A stretch of DNA of 21,931 bases from Clostridia bacterium (GTDB lineage Bacteria > Bacillota > Clostridia > Christensenellales > Borkfalkiaceae). This document shows positions 1 through 7,502 of the stretch, piece by piece. The position numbers and the translations under genes are program-made. The stretch lies in assembly GCA_900767195.1 (NCBI GenBank), contig CAAFYG010000049.1, positions 1-21,931 of the forward strand, read 5' to 3'. The notes under the pieces were generated by a model. That model made no database searches and was not told where the DNA came from. It saw only the letters and a program-made list of their open reading frames with translations. The stretch's first letter is position 1. Each line of letters opens with the position of its first letter.

Positions 1-1
1 A

Positions 2-1210
2 GACGAAGTAACGCTTATCGAAGATTTTATCGAAGGCGCTGCGCTTTTTTCGGATATATTTGCCGCTTGCGGAATGAAAATCGTGTTATCGGGAACGGAT
101 TCGCTCGGATTCTTTTTTTCCGAGGACGAGCAGTTATATGACCGTTGTATTTTCCTTCATACCACGTTTATTCCGTACAGAGAGTTTGAAGAAGTTCTCG
201 GCATTAAGGGGATCGACGAATATATATGTTACGGCGGCACGATGAGCCTTGGCGGTGTGCATTATAACGAAAAATCCACGTTTGCGAATAAGAAAAGCGT
301 TGACGAATACGTCGATAGCGCGATAGCAAAAAATATTCAGCATTCTCTTAAATGCTATCAGTACGGCGGGCATTTTCGTGCGCTTTATGATTTATACGAG
401 AAAGGCGAACTTACAAGCGCGATTAACAGAGTTGTCGAAGACGTCAACCATCGTTTCACTTTAGACGTTCTGACGAAAGATTTTATGTCTCATGATTTGG
501 GAATCTCGGCAAAGAACTTGCGAAACGACAGACAGAATCCAAGCGATATTCTCGACAGAATCGACAAAGAAGAATTCACAAAGAGACTTAAAAATCTGCT
601 CGAAATCAGAAACAGAGAAGAACAAACCGTAACGATTTCGGAAGAACATAAAAGGGAAATTAAAGAGTATCTCGACGCTTTGGATTTAACGGTTGATATC
701 GATATTCAGACAATGCCTGTCGGGCGTGGAAAGAACTTCAAAACCGTTTTTACTCAACCGGGAATGAGATATTCGCAAGCAAAAGAACTCGTGCAATCGT
801 TGCTTGAAGACGGGGAGTTTCAGGAGCTTTCGATAGATGAAAGAAATGCGGTTATCGAACGGATTTTGAGCGATATAAAGGGTAGAATGATGGAAGACAT
901 CGTGTTGCTCGAAACAAAGATTGCGAATCCGAAAAAGCAAGTTTTTCAGCTTCAGTTTGCCGTCGGCGAATTCGATATGGTTGTTGCGGATAATGCGAAT
1001 GCGACTTGTGAAATTTACGAAGTAAAGCACAGCAAGGAACAAGCGAAAGAGCAATACAGGCATTTAATTGATGAGGAGAAACTGAAAAGCACGGAATTCA
1101 GATACGGGAAAATCACGAAGAGAACGGTCATCTATCGCGGAGAAAATACAACTCTCGAAAACGGAATTGAATACAGAAACGTAGAAGATTATTTGAAATC
1201 GCTCCGTTGA
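2..1210 (+). CDS. AAA ATPase with nuclease-like C-terminal domain (5' partial)
   Basis: The reading frame is open from the left edge of the window, so the gene begins outside it; the ATG at 74 is internal. The first visible residues (DEVTLIEDF) look like a Walker B aspartate-glutamate. They are followed by KIVLSGTDSLG, a sensor-1-like strand, and HTTFIPYREFEEVLG, the pattern of bacterial AAA-type ATPases related to the AAA_14/DUF4143 group. Near the C-terminus GEFDMVV (Asp at residue 301, counting from the ATG at 74) and YEVKHS (Glu316, Lys318) fit a PD-(D/E)xK nuclease-like fold. The visible part is 402 residues; the Walker A region lies outside. Such proteins are usually accessory and of unknown role. 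No partner gene is visible downstream. Family-level confidence is good; nuclease activity is inferred from the motif only. Confidence 0.75.
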   Translation, partial: DEVTLIEDFIEGAALFSDIFAACGMKIVLSGTDSLGFFFSEDEQLYDRCIFLHTTFIPYREFEEVLGIKGIDEYICYGGTMSLGGVHYNEKSTFANKKSVDEYVDSAIAKNIQHSLKCYQYGGHFRALYDLYEKGELTSAINRVVEDVNHRFTLDVLTKDFMSHDLGISAKNLRNDRQNPSDILDRIDKEEFTKRLKNLLEIRNREEQTVTISEEHKREIKEYLDALDLTVDIDIQTMPVGRGKNFKTVFTQPGMRYSQAKELVQSLLEDGEFQELSIDERNAVIERILSDIKGRMMEDIVLLETKIANPKKQVFQLQFAVGEFDMVVADNANATCEIYEVKHSKEQAKEQYRHLIDEEKLKSTEFRYGKITKRTVIYRGENTTLENGIEYRNVEDYLKSLR

Positions 1211-1272
1211 GAATCAAACTGTATGGTTCGAAAACGGAAAGGAAAAAGCGAGAAAACTGAAAAACGAAAATT

Positions 1273-1301
1273 CAAAACGGCTGGTAAAATCAGCTATTTT
1301 G
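1273..1301. repeat. Hairpin with 2x2 internal loop
   Basis: CAAAA (1273-1277) pairs with TTTTG (1297-1301), and GCTG (1280-1283) pairs with CAGC (1291-1294). They are separated by two unpaired bases on each side, and the apical loop is 7 nt. There is no U-tract, so it is not a typical terminator. The geometry matches the next hairpin downstream. Confidence 0.45.
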
Positions 1302-1316
1302 GGCAACGCAGACATT

Positions 1317-1355
1317 ATTCACCAAATTGTGCATAAACAGCACTTTTTGGTGAAT
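1317..1355. repeat. Long hairpin with 2x2 internal loop
   Basis: ATTCACCAAA (1317-1326) pairs perfectly with TTTGGTGAAT (1346-1355). Inside, after a TT/TT internal loop, GTGC (1329-1332) pairs with GCAC (1340-1343) around a 7-nt loop. That gives 14 paired bases in total. A loose T-rich stretch follows, so a terminator role for the upstream gene is possible but not canonical. Confidence 0.6.
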
Positions 1356-1419
1356 ATTTGTATTTTTATGCGTTTAAAAAACGGGATTTTTCGATAAATT
1401 CAATTTTTTTCGCAAAAAA

Positions 1420-1441
1420 TTGGGAGTAAATTGGGAGTAAA
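1420..1441. repeat. 11-bp tandem repeat, two copies
   Basis: TTGGGAGTAAA occurs twice in immediate succession (1420-1430 and 1431-1441). The period is not a multiple of three, so it is not a protein repeat. Its role is unknown. Confidence 0.6.
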
Positions 1442-1499
1442 ATTGCCGTAAAACAAGCAAATATTTTTGCTTAAAATATTCAATTAGTATTTACAAATA

Positions 1500-1619
1500 T
1501 TTGATAACGATACCATTCCTACGGCGGACGTAACGAAACAGGAAATTACGTTCACTATGCCCGAAACGGACGTTGTATTGACCGCTTTGTTTGAGGATAG
1601 TCAATGCGGACGGCTCTAA
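1500..1619 (+). pseudogene. Relic C-terminus of a surface repeat protein
   Basis: This frame translates to an out-of-context tail containing ITFTMPETDVVLTALFED and then a stop at 1617-1619. The pattern T-F-T-M-P-x-x-D-V-x-L-T-A is typical of the end of bacterial InlB/Listeria-Bacteroides type beta-repeats in cell-wall proteins. There is no start codon or ribosome-binding site, and the frame is closed by a stop at 1485-1487. It is therefore read as the decayed 3' end of a deleted gene. The match is by pattern only. Confidence 0.45.
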
Positions 1620-1701
1620 TTCTAAAAGGCGATATTTTAATTTACGGGAGCGGATACAACATAAAATTTTCTTCCGATTTTTTCACGCGCGCCGCAAACG
1701 C

Positions 1702-1730
1702 TTGTTTTTCGCGGCGAAATATGCTATAAT
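1702..1730 (+). promoter_or_regulatory. Sigma-A type promoter for mrnC operon
   Basis: TTGTTT (1702-1707) and TATAAT (1725-1730) are 17 bases apart, and TG at 1722-1723 makes an extended -10. The expected transcription start is near 1737, leaving a leader of about 33 bases before the mrnC ATG. It probably drives mrnC, rlmB and sigH. Confidence 0.75.
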
Positions 1731-1769
1731 AACTTCTGTATAAACGTAAAAAGCAGGTAAAAGCGCAAA

Positions 1770-2195
1770 ATGCAGGAACAGGAAGTTTTAAAAATTCACC
1801 CCGTGGCGTTGGCGTTCGTGGGTGACGCGGCGTATTCTTTGTACGTGCGCGAAAAGCTGATTCGATCGGGCGAAGATAAGCCGATTGTGTATCAGAAAGC
1901 CGCTTCCGCGGCGGTTTCCGCTCGCGGGCAGAACGCGCTGCTGCAAAAAATCGAGCCGATTTTCACCGAAGAAGAAGCTGAAATTTTCCGCCGCGCGCGA
2001 AATTCGAAGAAGAACAGCAAGGCAAAAAACGCCACGGCGGCGGAATACAATCGTTCTACGGGCTTAGAGGCGGTGATCGGGTACTTGTACCTTTCAAAAA
2101 ACTACGCGCGGCTCGAAGAAATTTTGTCGCTAACCGAAATATCTACCGCAAAAACGCGCGAAGAAATGCAGAAAATCAAGGAGTTCAAGCCGTAA
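1770..2195 (+). CDS. mrnC: Mini-ribonuclease III
   Basis: This 141-residue protein has the whole Mini-III RNase pattern: HPVALAFVGDAAYSLYVRE near the N-terminus (Asp catalytic region), RRARNSK in the middle, and AEYNRSTGLEAVIGYLYLS with the second acidic site. Mini-III enzymes are RNase III-like dimers without a dsRNA-binding domain; in Bacillus subtilis the enzyme matures 23S rRNA ends. Length matches the family. The ribosome-binding site is weak (AGGT about 11 bases upstream), but the start fits the family N-terminus. rlmB starts six bases after the stop, so the two are almost certainly co-transcribed, as in many Bacillota. The substrate is inferred from the family. Confidence 0.92.
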   Translation: MQEQEVLKIHPVALAFVGDAAYSLYVREKLIRSGEDKPIVYQKAASAAVSARGQNALLQKIEPIFTEEEAEIFRRARNSKKNSKAKNATAAEYNRSTGLEAVIGYLYLSKNYARLEEILSLTEISTAKTREEMQKIKEFKP

Positions 2196-2200
2196 GACAA

Positions 2201-2917
2201 ATGAAAACAGAAGGCAGAAACGCCGTTCTCGAACTTTTGGGAACGGACAAAAACATCGATAAAATTCTCATGGAAAAGGGCGGCAAAGGCTCGCTTTCGG
2301 TGATTTTTGCCGAGGCGCGCAAAAGGGGCGTGCGGGTGCAGTACGCGGAAAAAGCCGCGCTCGATAAAGAGAGCGAAACGGGCAGGCATCAGGGCGTGAT
2401 CGCTTTTTCCACAGATTACGAATATTTCGAGGTGGAGGACATTATCGCCGATAAGCGTAGCGAAAAAGGCGGGTTTGTTATTCTTTGCGACGGCGTGGAA
2501 GACGTGCATAATTTAGGCAGCATTCTGCGCGTTGCCGAATGTGCGGGCGCAGACGGCGTGATTATCACGAAAGCCGGCTGCGCGCCCGTGAACGAAAGCG
2601 TGATCCGCATTTCGGCAGGGGCGGCGGAGCATATCAAGGTGGCGCGGGTTTCCAACCTGCGTACGGCGATCGATAAACTTAAAAAAAGCGGCTACTGGGT
2701 GTACGGATTGGAAGCGGGCGAAGAAGATATTTACGCGCAGGACTTTTCGGGCAACGTGGCTCTCGTGATCGGCGGCGAAGACTGCGGCGTGAGAAAAGTC
2801 ACCCGCTCGTTGTGCGATAAAATCGTGGCGTTGCCATTAAACGGAAAAGTAAATTCGCTGAACGCTTCCGTTGCGCTCGGCATCGCGGCGTACGAAGTGC
2901 TACGGCAACGCAGATAA
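2201..2917 (+). CDS. rlmB: RlmB-type 23S rRNA 2'-O-methyltransferase (SpoU/TrmH)
   Basis: A 238-residue SPOUT methyltransferase. The N-terminal substrate-binding part starts with GRNAVLELL. The three SPOUT motifs follow: DVHNLGSILR (residues 101-110, Asn104 and Arg110), VIGGEDCGV (189-197) and LPLNGKVNSLNASVA (211-225), which together form the knotted AdoMet site. The family methylates the ribose of a 23S rRNA guanosine; a tRNA target cannot be excluded from sequence alone. Motif 2 reads GGEDCG where GSEGxG is usual, a small deviation. An AAGGAG lies 17 bases upstream inside the end of mrnC, so initiation may depend on coupling to mrnC translation. Confidence 0.9.
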   Translation: MKTEGRNAVLELLGTDKNIDKILMEKGGKGSLSVIFAEARKRGVRVQYAEKAALDKESETGRHQGVIAFSTDYEYFEVEDIIADKRSEKGGFVILCDGVEDVHNLGSILRVAECAGADGVIITKAGCAPVNESVIRISAGAAEHIKVARVSNLRTAIDKLKKSGYWVYGLEAGEEDIYAQDFSGNVALVIGGEDCGVRKVTRSLCDKIVALPLNGKVNSLNASVALGIAAYEVLRQRR

Positions 2918-2935
2918 GAGAAAAAGGGTTGTAAA

Positions 2936-3517
2936 ATGATGGGAACAGGCGAACAGACGAACAACGCGGAAGACAAATTGGCGCAGCTTGCGCAGCGCGG
3001 CGATAAGGCGGCAGAAGAAGAGTTGCTTCACAAATACGCGCCTTTGGTCCGTTCGGCGGCGCGGCGATATTTTCTGCAGGGCGGCGAAACGGAAGACTTG
3101 ATTCAGGAAGGCATGATCGGTTTGTATTCGGCAATCCGCGATTATCGTGCGGAAAAAAACGGCTCGTTTTCCTCGTTTGCCTACGTGTGCATTTCGCACA
3201 GGATTTTAGACGCGGTGCGCACGTCCTTGAAAAAACGCAATCAGCCGCTGAATACTTCCGTGCCGCTGCTTGCGGCGGAAGGGGTGGCTTCGGAAAACGA
3301 TCCGCTCGAAAGCATGATCCGCATCGAGAACAACCGCGAATTTATCGGCAAGATGACGGGCGTATTATCCGATCTCGAATACCGCGTGGTGACGATGTAC
3401 GTAGACGGGTTTTCCGTTTCCGAAATCTGCGAAGCCACGGGCAAAAGTGCGAAGGGCGTGGATAACGCGCTGCAAAGGAGCAAGAAAAAAATCACGCAGT
3501 CGTTCGGGCTTTCGTAG
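2936..3517 (+). CDS. sigH: SigH-like RNA polymerase sigma factor
   Basis: A 193-residue sigma-70 family protein. Region 2 is clear: YAPLVRSAARRY, then DLIQEGMIGLYSAIRDYR (54-71), then SFSSFAYVCISHRI. Region 4 runs from LSDLEYRVVTMYVDGFSVSEI to VDNALQRSKKKI (144-186). The string GMIGLYxAIRDxR and the ending DNALQR.K.K are very like Bacillus Spo0H/SigH. Position after mrnC and rlmB supports this, although the PIN-like gene (yacP/rae1) that sits between rlmB and sigH in Bacillus is absent. In Bacillus SigH directs transition-state and early sporulation genes; the regulon here is unknown. Start is ATGATG behind an AAGGG-containing leader, 18 bases after rlmB. Confidence 0.85.
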   Translation: MMGTGEQTNNAEDKLAQLAQRGDKAAEEELLHKYAPLVRSAARRYFLQGGETEDLIQEGMIGLYSAIRDYRAEKNGSFSSFAYVCISHRILDAVRTSLKKRNQPLNTSVPLLAAEGVASENDPLESMIRIENNREFIGKMTGVLSDLEYRVVTMYVDGFSVSEICEATGKSAKGVDNALQRSKKKITQSFGLS

Positions 3518-3575
3518 TCTTTCGGTTAGCGGCGAACGAAAAAACAGTTAATTTGGCAAGGAGAACACACGAAAC

Positions 3576-5378
3576 ATGGCGTATCAGGCGTTATACCGAA
3601 CGTTCCGACCGAAAACGCTCGACGACGTAGTCCGTCAGGAACACGTGGTAACGATATTGAAGCATCAGATCGAGACGGGCAAAGTGGGGCATGCGTATTT
3701 ATTTTGCGGGCCGCGCGGCACGGGCAAGACGAGTATCGCAAAAATTTTCGCGGCGGCGATCAACTGCGAATCGCCCGTGAACGGCTCTGCATGCGGAAAA
3801 TGCCCCACTTGCCGCGCGCTCGCGGAAAAGGGCAATCTCGATATTTCGGAAATCGACGCGGCTTCGAACAACGGCGTTGACGAGATGCGCGAACTGAGAG
3901 AAAAAGTGCAGTATCCGCCCGTGGCGGGCAGGTATAAAGTGTATATCGTAGACGAAGTGCATATGCTTTCGCCGGGGGCGTTCAACGCGCTTTTGAAAAC
4001 GCTGGAAGAGCCGCCCGCGCACGCGGTGTTTATTCTCGCCACCACCGAGGCGCAGAAGATTCCCGCCACGATTCTTTCGCGCTGCACGCGTTTCGATTTT
4101 AAGCTGATTCCTTTGCAGGATCTTGAAAACCGCTTGAAATACGTGCTGAAAACGATCGGCAAAGACTACGAAGAAGAGGCGGTTGCCGCGCTTGCACGCG
4201 CCGGAGCGGGCAGTATGCGCGATATGCTTTCGCTTGCCGATCCGTGCGTTTCGTATTCCGAAGGGAAACTGACGTATGCGGATGTGACGGCGGTACTCGG
4301 CACGGCGGATTTTTCTTCTACGGCGGAGCTTTGCGCGGCGATTTTAAAAGGCGACGGCGGCGAAGCGCTTGAAAAGTGCGAGGAGATTTTAGCGGAAGGC
4401 AAGAGCGTTGCGCTGCTCATCAAAGACGCGCTGCAATTTTTAAACGGTTGCGCGGTGGCAAAAACGTGCGCGCACGGCGAAAAATTATTGCTGTTGCCCG
4501 CCGATCGGTACGCGCTTTTGAAATCTACGGCAGATCTTGCGGAAAACCGCGTGCTGGTGCGCGCGCTGGAAATTCTCGCGCAGGCGGAAAGCGATTGCCG
4601 CTATACCACCACGCCGAAAATCACGCTGGAAACCGCCGTTTTAAAGGCGGCGTTTGTGAAAGAAGACGAGGATATAACCGCGCTTGTACAGCGCGTGCAG
4701 GTTTTAGAAGACGCGCTTTCGGATCTTCGGAGCGGCGCGGTTTCTTTGCCGGCAGCCGTGCAGACTTCTTTGTCTTTGGCGGCGCAGGAATATAGCGTGC
4801 CGACACAGCAACCTCAGGAAAAAGCGAGAAAACAAACGGGCGGAGAATTTCCCGAAGAAGCCCCGCCGGACGAGAACGAAACGGGCGGAAATTTGTATCT
4901 TGACAGCGACTACGTGCGCGCGGACAAAGCGCGGCAGGCGAAAAAAGCGCAGACGGCATACGAGGCGACTTCATCGGCGCAACCCGGAATGTTCGATACT
5001 CCGTTTGCGGCGGCGCAAAGCGCCGCGCCGCAGGCAGGGCAGAAGCAGACGAACGCGGCTGCGGGCGATGCAAAAGTTGCGTTCGGTAAATTTTTGCGCG
5101 CGCTCAGGGCGGTGGGTAACGGCGTGCTTTTCACGATCTGTATGGATATGGAAAGCGATTTCGACGGCGACACGTTCGTTTTGTACACCACGAAAGAAAC
5201 GCTCTTGAATACGTTGAAGAGGGAAACGAATTTCCCCGTGGTGCAAAATGCGCTGAATAAGATAGGAATCACCGATTTCGATTTGCGGCTCAAAAGCAAA
5301 GAGAAAGACAATACGAACAAGGCGATCGATGAAATCAAAGAAAAATTTGCGGACGCAAAGATCACAATCAAGCCTTGA
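3576..5378 (+). CDS. dnaX: DNA polymerase III subunits gamma/tau
   Basis: A 600-residue clamp-loader ATPase. Residues 1-20 are the conserved YQALYRTFRPKTLDDVV opening. Walker A is GPRGTGKT (45-52), the zinc module uses Cys64, Cys73, Cys76 and Cys79, Walker B is VYIVDEVH (122-129), and SRC at 168-170 carries the arginine finger. A clamp-loader lid domain follows to about residue 370, then a variable Pro/Ala/Gln-rich linker (about 390-490) and a C-terminal tau-type domain. The protein loads the sliding clamp and couples the polymerase to the fork. A strong AAGGAG precedes the ATG. ybaB and recR follow directly, the usual Bacillota order. Confidence 0.96.
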   Translation: MAYQALYRTFRPKTLDDVVRQEHVVTILKHQIETGKVGHAYLFCGPRGTGKTSIAKIFAAAINCESPVNGSACGKCPTCRALAEKGNLDISEIDAASNNGVDEMRELREKVQYPPVAGRYKVYIVDEVHMLSPGAFNALLKTLEEPPAHAVFILATTEAQKIPATILSRCTRFDFKLIPLQDLENRLKYVLKTIGKDYEEEAVAALARAGAGSMRDMLSLADPCVSYSEGKLTYADVTAVLGTADFSSTAELCAAILKGDGGEALEKCEEILAEGKSVALLIKDALQFLNGCAVAKTCAHGEKLLLLPADRYALLKSTADLAENRVLVRALEILAQAESDCRYTTTPKITLETAVLKAAFVKEDEDITALVQRVQVLEDALSDLRSGAVSLPAAVQTSLSLAAQEYSVPTQQPQEKARKQTGGEFPEEAPPDENETGGNLYLDSDYVRADKARQAKKAQTAYEATSSAQPGMFDTPFAAAQSAAPQAGQKQTNAAAGDAKVAFGKFLRALRAVGNGVLFTICMDMESDFDGDTFVLYTTKETLLNTLKRETNFPVVQNALNKIGITDFDLRLKSKEKDNTNKAIDEIKEKFADAKITIKP

Positions 5379-5411
5379 AATACAATAAAAAGCAGAGAGA
5401 GGAATAAGAAA

Positions 5412-5738
5412 ATGGCAGGATTCGGCGGCGGAAATATGCAGAATTTAATGAAACAGGCGCAGAAAATGCAGGAAGAAATGCAAAAAACTTCCGAGCTTTT
5501 AGACGATTGGGAAATCGTAGGCACAAGCGCGGGCGAAGCCGTGGTGGTGTATATGAACGCAAAAAAAATCATCAACGGCATCGAGCTGGATGAAAGCGTC
5601 GTAGACCCTACCGACGTAGAAATGCTGGAAGATCTGATCATGGCGGCAATTAACGACGGCTATTCCAAGGCGGATAAGGTGTACGAAGAAAAAATGGGCA
5701 AATTCGGCGGCATGGGCGGCATGGGAGGCTTGCTGTAA
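5412..5738 (+). CDS. YbaB/EbfC nucleoid-associated protein
   Basis: A 108-residue protein with the family signature: a Gly-Met rich start (MAGFGGGNMQNLMKQAQKMQ), an amphipathic helix, the strand V-G-T-S-A-G-E-A-V-V-V with a central NAKK, and the acidic LEDLIMAAINDGYSKADKV helix. The C-terminus ends in repeated GGMGG. YbaB forms dimers that bind DNA without strong sequence specificity; its exact cell role is unsettled. GAGAGAGGAA precedes the start. The stop overlaps the recR start by one base (TAATG), so translation of the two is probably coupled. Confidence 0.93.
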   Translation: MAGFGGGNMQNLMKQAQKMQEEMQKTSELLDDWEIVGTSAGEAVVVYMNAKKIINGIELDESVVDPTDVEMLEDLIMAAINDGYSKADKVYEEKMGKFGGMGGMGGLL

Positions 5739-6331
5739 TGGACGTATTCATCGAGCCGATCGGCAGACTGATCAACGAATTTTCGCGTCTGCCGGGCGTG
5801 GGCAAGAAAACGGCGCAGCGGTACGCCTATAAAATCGTGGATATGAGCGAAACGGAAGCGCGCGCGTTTGCCGAAGCGATTATCAACGTGAAGCAGAAAG
5901 TGCGTTACTGCAAAATCTGCGGCAATTTTACGGAAGGCGACGTGTGCGAAATCTGCAAACGCCGCGATCCTTCGGTGATCTGCGTGGTGAAAGAGCCGCG
6001 TGATGCTTCGGCGATTGAAAAACTCCACGAATTCAAGGGCGTATATCACGTGCTTCACGGCGTGATCGATCCGATGGAAGGCGTAGGACCGAACGATATC
6101 CGTATCCGCGAGCTGCTCGCGCGCATACGGGAAGGCAACGTGAAAGAGGTGATTATCGCCACGAATCCGGATGTCTCCGGCGACGCCACGGCGATGTATA
6201 TCGCGCGGCTTATTAACCCGCTCGGCGTGAAAGTTACGCGGCTTGCGCACGGCATACCCGTCGGCTCGGAAATCGAATTTACCGACGATATTACGCTTTC
6301 GCGCGCGTTTGCCGAGCGTAACGCGATTTAA
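5738..6331 (+). CDS. recR: Recombination mediator RecR
   Basis: A 197-residue protein with the RecR order: helix-hairpin-helix LPGVGKKTAQRYA (18-30), a four-cysteine zinc finger (Cys58, Cys61, Cys70, Cys73), and a Toprim domain from VICVVKEPRDASAIE (80-94) to the RLAHGIPVGSEIEFTDDITLSRA tail. RecR works with RecO and RecF to load RecA on SSB-coated gaps. The usual Toprim segment EGEATA reads SGDATAM here (147-153), a conservative change. Its start overlaps ybaB by one base. Length is normal for the family. Confidence 0.95.
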   Translation: MDVFIEPIGRLINEFSRLPGVGKKTAQRYAYKIVDMSETEARAFAEAIINVKQKVRYCKICGNFTEGDVCEICKRRDPSVICVVKEPRDASAIEKLHEFKGVYHVLHGVIDPMEGVGPNDIRIRELLARIREGNVKEVIIATNPDVSGDATAMYIARLINPLGVKVTRLAHGIPVGSEIEFTDDITLSRAFAERNAI

Positions 6332-6371
6332 TTAACGGCTATAAAGTCGATTTGAGAAGAAGGAGAAAATT

Positions 6372-7364
6372 ATGAAAATATCGGTGCTGGGCTGCGGCAG
6401 ATGGGGATCTTTCATCGGGTGGTATCTGCAAACGCACGGGCATGAAGTGTGTCTTTACGGTCCAGAGGGGGGCGAAGCGTATACGGTTCTTGCGGAAACG
6501 GGCAAAAACGAGTACGTAAACCTGGATAAGCGGATTTTTTTAACGTGCGATCTTTCCGCCGCGCTCGCTTTCGCGGATACGGCGGTGATTTCGATTCCTT
6601 CGCAGGCATTGCGCGGATTTGTACGGAAAATCAAAGAAACCGACCCTGCCGCCACGCAAAAAACGTACATATTGTGCATGAAAGGCGTAGAAGTTTCCAC
6701 GGGGGATCGGCTTTCGCAGGTGATGATCGAAGCGGGCGTGAAGAAAGAAAATATCGCCGTGTGGGTAGGTCCGGGGCATATTCAGGCGTTTACGCAAGGG
6801 ATTCCGAATTGCATGGTGATCGATTCGTATTCCAACGAATTGAAGCGCAGACTTTGCGATGAATTCACTTCGCCGCTCATTCGTTTTTACTACGGCGAGG
6901 ACATGATCGGCACGGAACTCGGGGCGGCGGCGAAGAACGTGATGGGCATTGTGGCGGGTATGCTTGACGGCTGCGGCTACACCGCCTTAAAAGGCGCGTT
7001 GATGGCGCGCGGCGCGCGCGAAGTGGCAAGGCTGATCAAAGCCATGGGCGGCAACGAGCTTTCGGCGTACGGCTTGGCGCACCTCGGCGACTACGAAGCC
7101 ACGTTGTTTTCGCCGTACTCGCATAATCGCGCCTACGGCGAGGCGATTATTTCGGGCAGAATTTTCGAAAAGCTTGCCGAGGGCGTCCCCACGGCGAAAG
7201 CGTTGAAAGGCTTGGGGGAAAAGTACAAGGTAGATTTGCCGATCACGAACGCCGTGTATGAGATCTGCTACGAAAAAAGCGAGGAAGAATCGGGCAAGGA
7301 AAGGGGATTGCAAGTGCTTGAACGGCTGTTTTCGCGCGAAGTGAAAAGCGAATTTTATCACTGA
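6372..7364 (+). CDS. gpsA: Divergent NAD(P)-dependent glycerol-3-phosphate dehydrogenase
   Basis: A 330-residue Rossmann dehydrogenase. It has the nucleotide-binding start KISVLGCGRWGSFIG, CMKGVE (102-107) in place of the usual TKG motif, and GTELGAAAKNVMGIVAGMLDG (180-200) carrying the family lysine (Lys188). The downstream GLAHLGDYEATLFSPYSHNRAYG (234-256) is equivalent to GLaGlGDL...SRN. In typical GpsA the middle motif is SGPSFA; here it is VGPGHIQA (132-139), and the NakAal segment is also altered. Glycerol-3-phosphate synthesis for phospholipids is the best guess, but a related substrate is possible. AAGGAG sits seven bases before the ATG. It closes the housekeeping run. Confidence 0.75.
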   Translation: MKISVLGCGRWGSFIGWYLQTHGHEVCLYGPEGGEAYTVLAETGKNEYVNLDKRIFLTCDLSAALAFADTAVISIPSQALRGFVRKIKETDPAATQKTYILCMKGVEVSTGDRLSQVMIEAGVKKENIAVWVGPGHIQAFTQGIPNCMVIDSYSNELKRRLCDEFTSPLIRFYYGEDMIGTELGAAAKNVMGIVAGMLDGCGYTALKGALMARGAREVARLIKAMGGNELSAYGLAHLGDYEATLFSPYSHNRAYGEAIISGRIFEKLAEGVPTAKALKGLGEKYKVDLPITNAVYEICYEKSEEESGKERGLQVLERLFSREVKSEFYH

Positions 7365-7464
7365 CTTTTCGCTGTGTTTAACGTAAGTTGCCGCGTAAAA
7401 CAATAAAATTGATTGAAAGTGAATATTTTTCGGCTGAAATTGCGTACTTTTTTTGTTTTTAATG

Positions 7465-7473
7465 TGCTATAAT
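7465..7473 (+). promoter_or_regulatory. Extended -10 promoter for MFS gene
   Basis: TGC followed by TATAAT (7468-7473) forms an extended -10 box. No good -35 is visible at the right spacing (TACTTT at 7445-7450). The expected start near 7480 places the upstream TTG codon at 7476 outside the transcript, which supports the ATG at 7503 as the true start. Confidence 0.55.
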
Positions 7474-7502
7474 GATTGCAGACTTTATCCGGAGCAAAAA
7501 TT

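Larger units (their letters stand above)
1211..1769. other. Gene-poor stretch with relics and hairpins
   Basis: No intact gene is visible in this AT-rich stretch of about 560 bases. It contains two adjacent hairpins (1273-1301 and 1317-1355), an 11-bp tandem repeat (1420-1441), a decayed coding fragment (1500-1619) and the promoter of the next gene (1702-1730). In Bacillus subtilis the gene before mrnC is cysS. Here an accessory ATPase and debris occupy that place, which suggests insertion and later decay at this spot. Confidence 0.6.

Noticed and set aside
1398..1454. Reading of the 11-bp tandem repeat as the tail of an integrase (KIGSKLGVKLP)
   Set aside because: The open stretch is very short, no integrase motif precedes it, and the 11-base period does not fit a protein repeat.
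7376..7401. Possible hairpin terminator after the gpsA-like gene
   Set aside because: GTTTAACG and CGTAAAAC pair with a mismatch around a 10-base loop and no T-run follows; too weak to call.
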